Shown: positions 61,577-64,000 of the stretch, piece after piece
Layout: each line of letters opens with the position of its first letter
Position numbering within the stretch: the stretch's first letter is position 1
Assembly: GCF_005930355.1 (NCBI RefSeq)
Contig: NZ_VDBO01000020.1
Coordinates: 1-64,000 of the forward strand
Length of the DNA stretch: 64,000 nt
From: Paenibacillus sinopodophylli
Lineage (GTDB): Bacteria; Bacillota; Bacilli; Paenibacillales; Paenibacillaceae
Direction: 5' to 3'
Notes under the pieces: generated by a model
What the model saw: the letters and a program-made list of their open reading frames with translations, nothing else
The model's database searches: none
What the model was told of the DNA's origin: nothing
Translations under genes and position numbers: made by a program

Positions 61577-61604
61577 ATTATACGATAATGATTCTCATTG
61601 TCAA
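61577..61604 (-). promoter_or_regulatory. Fur-regulated promoter of the haem monooxygenase gene
   Basis: Minus strand TTGACA (61599-61604), 16 bp, TATAAT (61577-61582). The spacer (61583-61597) is CGATAAT-G-ATTCTCA on the plus strand, a 7-1-7 Fur box with two mismatches to TGATAAT-N-ATTATCA. Fur bound there would cover the promoter. Confidence 0.82.
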
Positions 61605-61622
61605 TTATTAAAGCAAATAAAA

Positions 61623-61661
61623 ACTGTCCCGCAAACATCTAGCCTGTTTGCGGGACAGTTG
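61623..61661 (-). terminator. clpC terminator
   Basis: Perfect 16-bp stem AACTGTCCCGCAAACA (61623-61638) / TGTTTGCGGGACAGTT (61646-61661), followed on the minus strand by TTTATTTGC. Confidence 0.92.
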
Positions 61662-61671
61662 GTTAGCATAT

Positions 61672-64000
61672 TTATTTCGTTGTGGATTCCTCTGGCTCTT
61701 GCTCAGGAATAGTCTTGCTAACGGTTAAGCCGCCGTCTTTCTCGTCAATGGTGAACGTATCACCTTTTTGAATTTTGCCCATAAGCAGATCCTCAGACAA
61801 GCGGTCCTCAATATGCTTCTGAATCGCACGGCGCAGCGGGCGCGCTCCATACTGCGGATCATAGCCTTCTTTGGCTAAGAACGCTTTGGCAGCATCTGTC
61901 AATAAGAAGTCAACATCTTGTTCACGCAGACGCTTGCGAAGCTCTTCTGACATAAGCGTAACGATTTGGGCAATATGCTCCTCCCCAAGTGAGTGGAACA
62001 CGATGCTCTCATCAATCCGATTCAAAAACTCAGGACGGAAGCTTTTCTTAAGTTCTGCCATCACTTTATCCTTCATTTGCAAGAAGTCGCGTCCTGCATC
62101 CTGAACGGCCGTGAAGCCGAGCGAAGAGTTTTTCTTGATTTGGTCGGCGCCTACATTCGATGTCATAATAATGAGCGTATTGCGGAAATCAACAACGCGG
62201 CCCTTCGAATCAGTCAAGCGGCCATCCTCAAGCACTTGAAGCAAAATGTTGAACACTTCAGGATGTGCTTTCTCTATCTCATCAAGCAGTACTACCGAAT
62301 AAGGTTTACGGCGAACCTTCTCCGTTAATTGACCGCCTTCTTCATAGCCAACATAACCTGGAGGCGCTCCGACTAGACGGGACGTGGAGTGCTTCTCCAT
62401 GTACTCCGACATGTCAATCCGTATAACGGCGTTCTCATCTCCGAACATCGCTTCAGCAAGTGCTCTTGCCAGCTCTGTTTTACCAACACCAGTTGGCCCT
62501 AGGAAAATGAATGAACCGATAGGACGCTTGGGATCCTTCAGACCAGCACGAGCACGACGAATCGCTCGCGATACAGATTTAACAGCGTCTTCTTGCCCAA
62601 TAATACGATCATGAAGAATATCTTCCATTTTGAGCAGCCGTTCGGTTTCACCCTCAGCCATTTTGCTTACAGGGATTCCAGTCCAGCTGGCTACAACCTG
62701 TGCAATATCTTCAGGCGTCACTTCGGAATCGGTACGTCCTTGTTTTTCTTTCCACTGGTTTTTCGTGATATCAAGCTCTTCACGAATCTTTTGCTCCGTA
62801 TCACGAAGCGCTGCGGCTTTCTCGAACTCCTGACTTTGAACTGCAGCATCCTTCTCTTTGCGGATATCCTCGAGACGGTTTTCAAGCTGCTTCAAATTCG
62901 GTGGTACCGTGTAAGAATTCAGGCGAACCTTCGAGCCTGCTTCGTCAATAAGGTCAATCGCTTTGTCCGGCAGGAACCGATCTGGAATATAGCGATCTGA
63001 CAGCTTCACAGCTTGCACAATCGCTTCATCCGTAATTTTCACACGGTGATGGGCCTCGTAACGGTCACGCAAACCGTACAAAATTTGAATAGCTTCCTCA
63101 GGGGATGGCTGATCTACCGTTATCGGCTGGAATCGACGTTCTAACGCCGCATCCTTTTCGATGTATTTCCGGTACTCATCCAGCGTCGTGGCACCGATAC
63201 ACTGAAGCTCGCCTCTCGCTAGAGCCGGTTTCAGTATATTCGAAGCGTCAATCGCGCCTTCAGCTCCGCCTGCACCTATAAGGGTATGAAGTTCATCGAT
63301 AAAGAGAATGATATTGCCAGCTTGCCGAATTTCGTCCATGATTTTTTTCAGGCGATCCTCGAACTCACCGCGGTATTTCGTACCAGCTACGACAGAACCC
63401 ATATCTAATGTCATAACGCGTTTATCGCGCAATGTCTCAGGAATTTCATTTTCAATGATTTTTTGAGCAAGGCCCTCGGCAATAGCCGTTTTACCAACGC
63501 CCGGTTCACCAATCAGCACGGGATTGTTTTTGGTACGGCGGCTGAGTACTTGAATTACGCGCTCAATTTCCTTGCTGCGACCGATAACAGGGTCTAGATT
63601 CCCTTCCTTTGCATAGGCAGTCAAATCTCTAGCCAGACCGTCTAGCGTCGGCGTGCTTACATTTGCCGGAGAACCGTGATTGCTCGATACAGCCTCGCTG
63701 CTGCCTAACAGCTGCAATACTTGTTGACGAGCTTTATTAAGGCTTATGCCTAGATTGTTGAGTACGCGAGCTGCTACGCCCTCACCCTCACGTATTAAGC
63801 CAAGCAGAATATGCTCCGTGCCTACATACGTATGTCCAAGCTTTCTCGCCTCATCCATGGAGAGCTCAATCACTTTTTTCGCGCGAGGCGTATAAGCAAT
63901 ATTATTGGGCTGTTCTTGACCGCGGCCTATTAATGCTTCAACTTCATCCTGAATTTTCTCAAGTCCAAGTCCCAGCCCGATTAATGCTTTGGCTGCAATA
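61672..64000 (-). CDS. clpC: ATP-dependent Clp protease ATPase subunit ClpC (5' truncated by window)
   Basis: About 775 C-terminal residues of ClpC; the reading frame runs off the right edge, and only the first 30-40 residues are missing. Visible parts are Clp N repeat sequence (DEARKLGHTYVGTEHILLGL), the first AAA module with GEPGVGKT, the M/UVR-like coiled-coil (QEFEKAAALRDTEQK) and the second AAA module with GPTGVGKTELARAL and the SMSEY-type DMSEYMEKHS. It unfolds substrates for ClpP with MecA or McsB. It ends in a strong terminator. Confidence 0.97.
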   Translation of the reverse strand, partial: IAAKALIGLGLGLEKIQDEVEALIGRGQEQPNNIAYTPRAKKVIELSMDEARKLGHTYVGTEHILLGLIREGEGVAARVLNNLGISLNKARQQVLQLLGSSEAVSSNHGSPANVSTPTLDGLARDLTAYAKEGNLDPVIGRSKEIERVIQVLSRRTKNNPVLIGEPGVGKTAIAEGLAQKIIENEIPETLRDKRVMTLDMGSVVAGTKYRGEFEDRLKKIMDEIRQAGNIILFIDELHTLIGAGGAEGAIDASNILKPALARGELQCIGATTLDEYRKYIEKDAALERRFQPITVDQPSPEEAIQILYGLRDRYEAHHRVKITDEAIVQAVKLSDRYIPDRFLPDKAIDLIDEAGSKVRLNSYTVPPNLKQLENRLEDIRKEKDAAVQSQEFEKAAALRDTEQKIREELDITKNQWKEKQGRTDSEVTPEDIAQVVASWTGIPVSKMAEGETERLLKMEDILHDRIIGQEDAVKSVSRAIRRARAGLKDPKRPIGSFIFLGPTGVGKTELARALAEAMFGDENAVIRIDMSEYMEKHSTSRLVGAPPGYVGYEEGGQLTEKVRRKPYSVVLLDEIEKAHPEVFNILLQVLEDGRLTDSKGRVVDFRNTLIIMTSNVGADQIKKNSSLGFTAVQDAGRDFLQMKDKVMAELKKSFRPEFLNRIDESIVFHSLGEEHIAQIVTLMSEELRKRLREQDVDFLLTDAAKAFLAKEGYDPQYGARPLRRAIQKHIEDRLSEDLLMGKIQKGDTFTIDEKDGGLTVSKTIPEQEPEESTTK

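Overview
The window reads as a chromosomal stretch of a spore-forming low-to-mid GC Firmicute, most probably Paenibacillaceae (Paenibacillus/Cohnella-like). The reasons are the sporulation and germination genes (pdaB, kbaA, gerD, cwlD, spoIIM-like), a Bacillus-like gene order from clpC-radA-disA down to the str, S10, spc and alpha ribosomal operons, strong GGAGG ribosome binding sites, and frequent TTG/GTG starts. Nearly everything is on the minus strand, so the biological order runs from high to low coordinates. The left edge is the promoter and leader of an rRNA operon whose 16S gene lies outside the window.

Layout in transcription order. 64000-57.5 kb: clpC (5' end cut off), a Fur-type haem monooxygenase gene, a DnaA-box cluster, radA, disA and pssA. 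57.5-55 kb: a plus-strand tyrosine recombinase gene lying between two perfect inverted dif-like sites, next to an HD-GYP gene and a small CxxC protein gene. 54.8-45 kb: yacL (PIN/TRAM), ispD, ispF, gltX, a cysteine T-box, cysE, cysS, mrnC, rlmB, rae1, sigH, rpmG, secE and nusG. 44-28 kb: rplK, rplA, L10 leader, rplJ, rplL, ybxB, rpoB, rpoC, an L7Ae-like gene, rpsL, rpsG, fusA and tuf. 28-25 kb: an ABC importer operon of TrpXYZ type placed between the str and S10 operons. 24.6-9.4 kb: the S10-spc-alpha block from rpsJ to rplQ, including secY, adk, map and infA. 9-7.2 kb: truA, rplM and rpsI. 7-0 kb: cysH, a remnant of sulfate adenylyltransferase, cwlD, salA, gerD, kbaA, pdaB (plus strand), a SpoIIM-family gene, a 73-aa gene and the rrn promoter.

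Most of the window is textbook housekeeping. The most unusual part is 56199-57340. The recombinase gene has the full R-K-H-R-H-Y catalytic set and sits exactly between two 26-bp perfect inverted repeats. Each repeat is built like a Xer/dif site: 10-bp inverted arms around a 6-bp spacer, with the spacers in opposite orientation. A consensus sigma-A promoter inside the segment points outward. At present it faces a strong terminator. After inversion it would point at the neighbouring HD-GYP (cyclic-di-GMP phosphodiesterase-type) gene. I read this as a self-contained, phase-variable promoter switch carrying its own recombinase.

Other notable items are a dispersed two-module intergenic repeat family (five clear copies plus partial ones), a four-box DnaA cluster upstream of radA, a decayed sat gene behind cysH, an adenylate kinase LID that has lost its CxxC zinc pair, a large hairpin between secY and adk, and repeated motifs around the rpoB and ABC-operon promoters. 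Start sites were reassigned from Shine-Dalgarno position and family length. All homology statements come from recognised motifs and synteny, not from a search.
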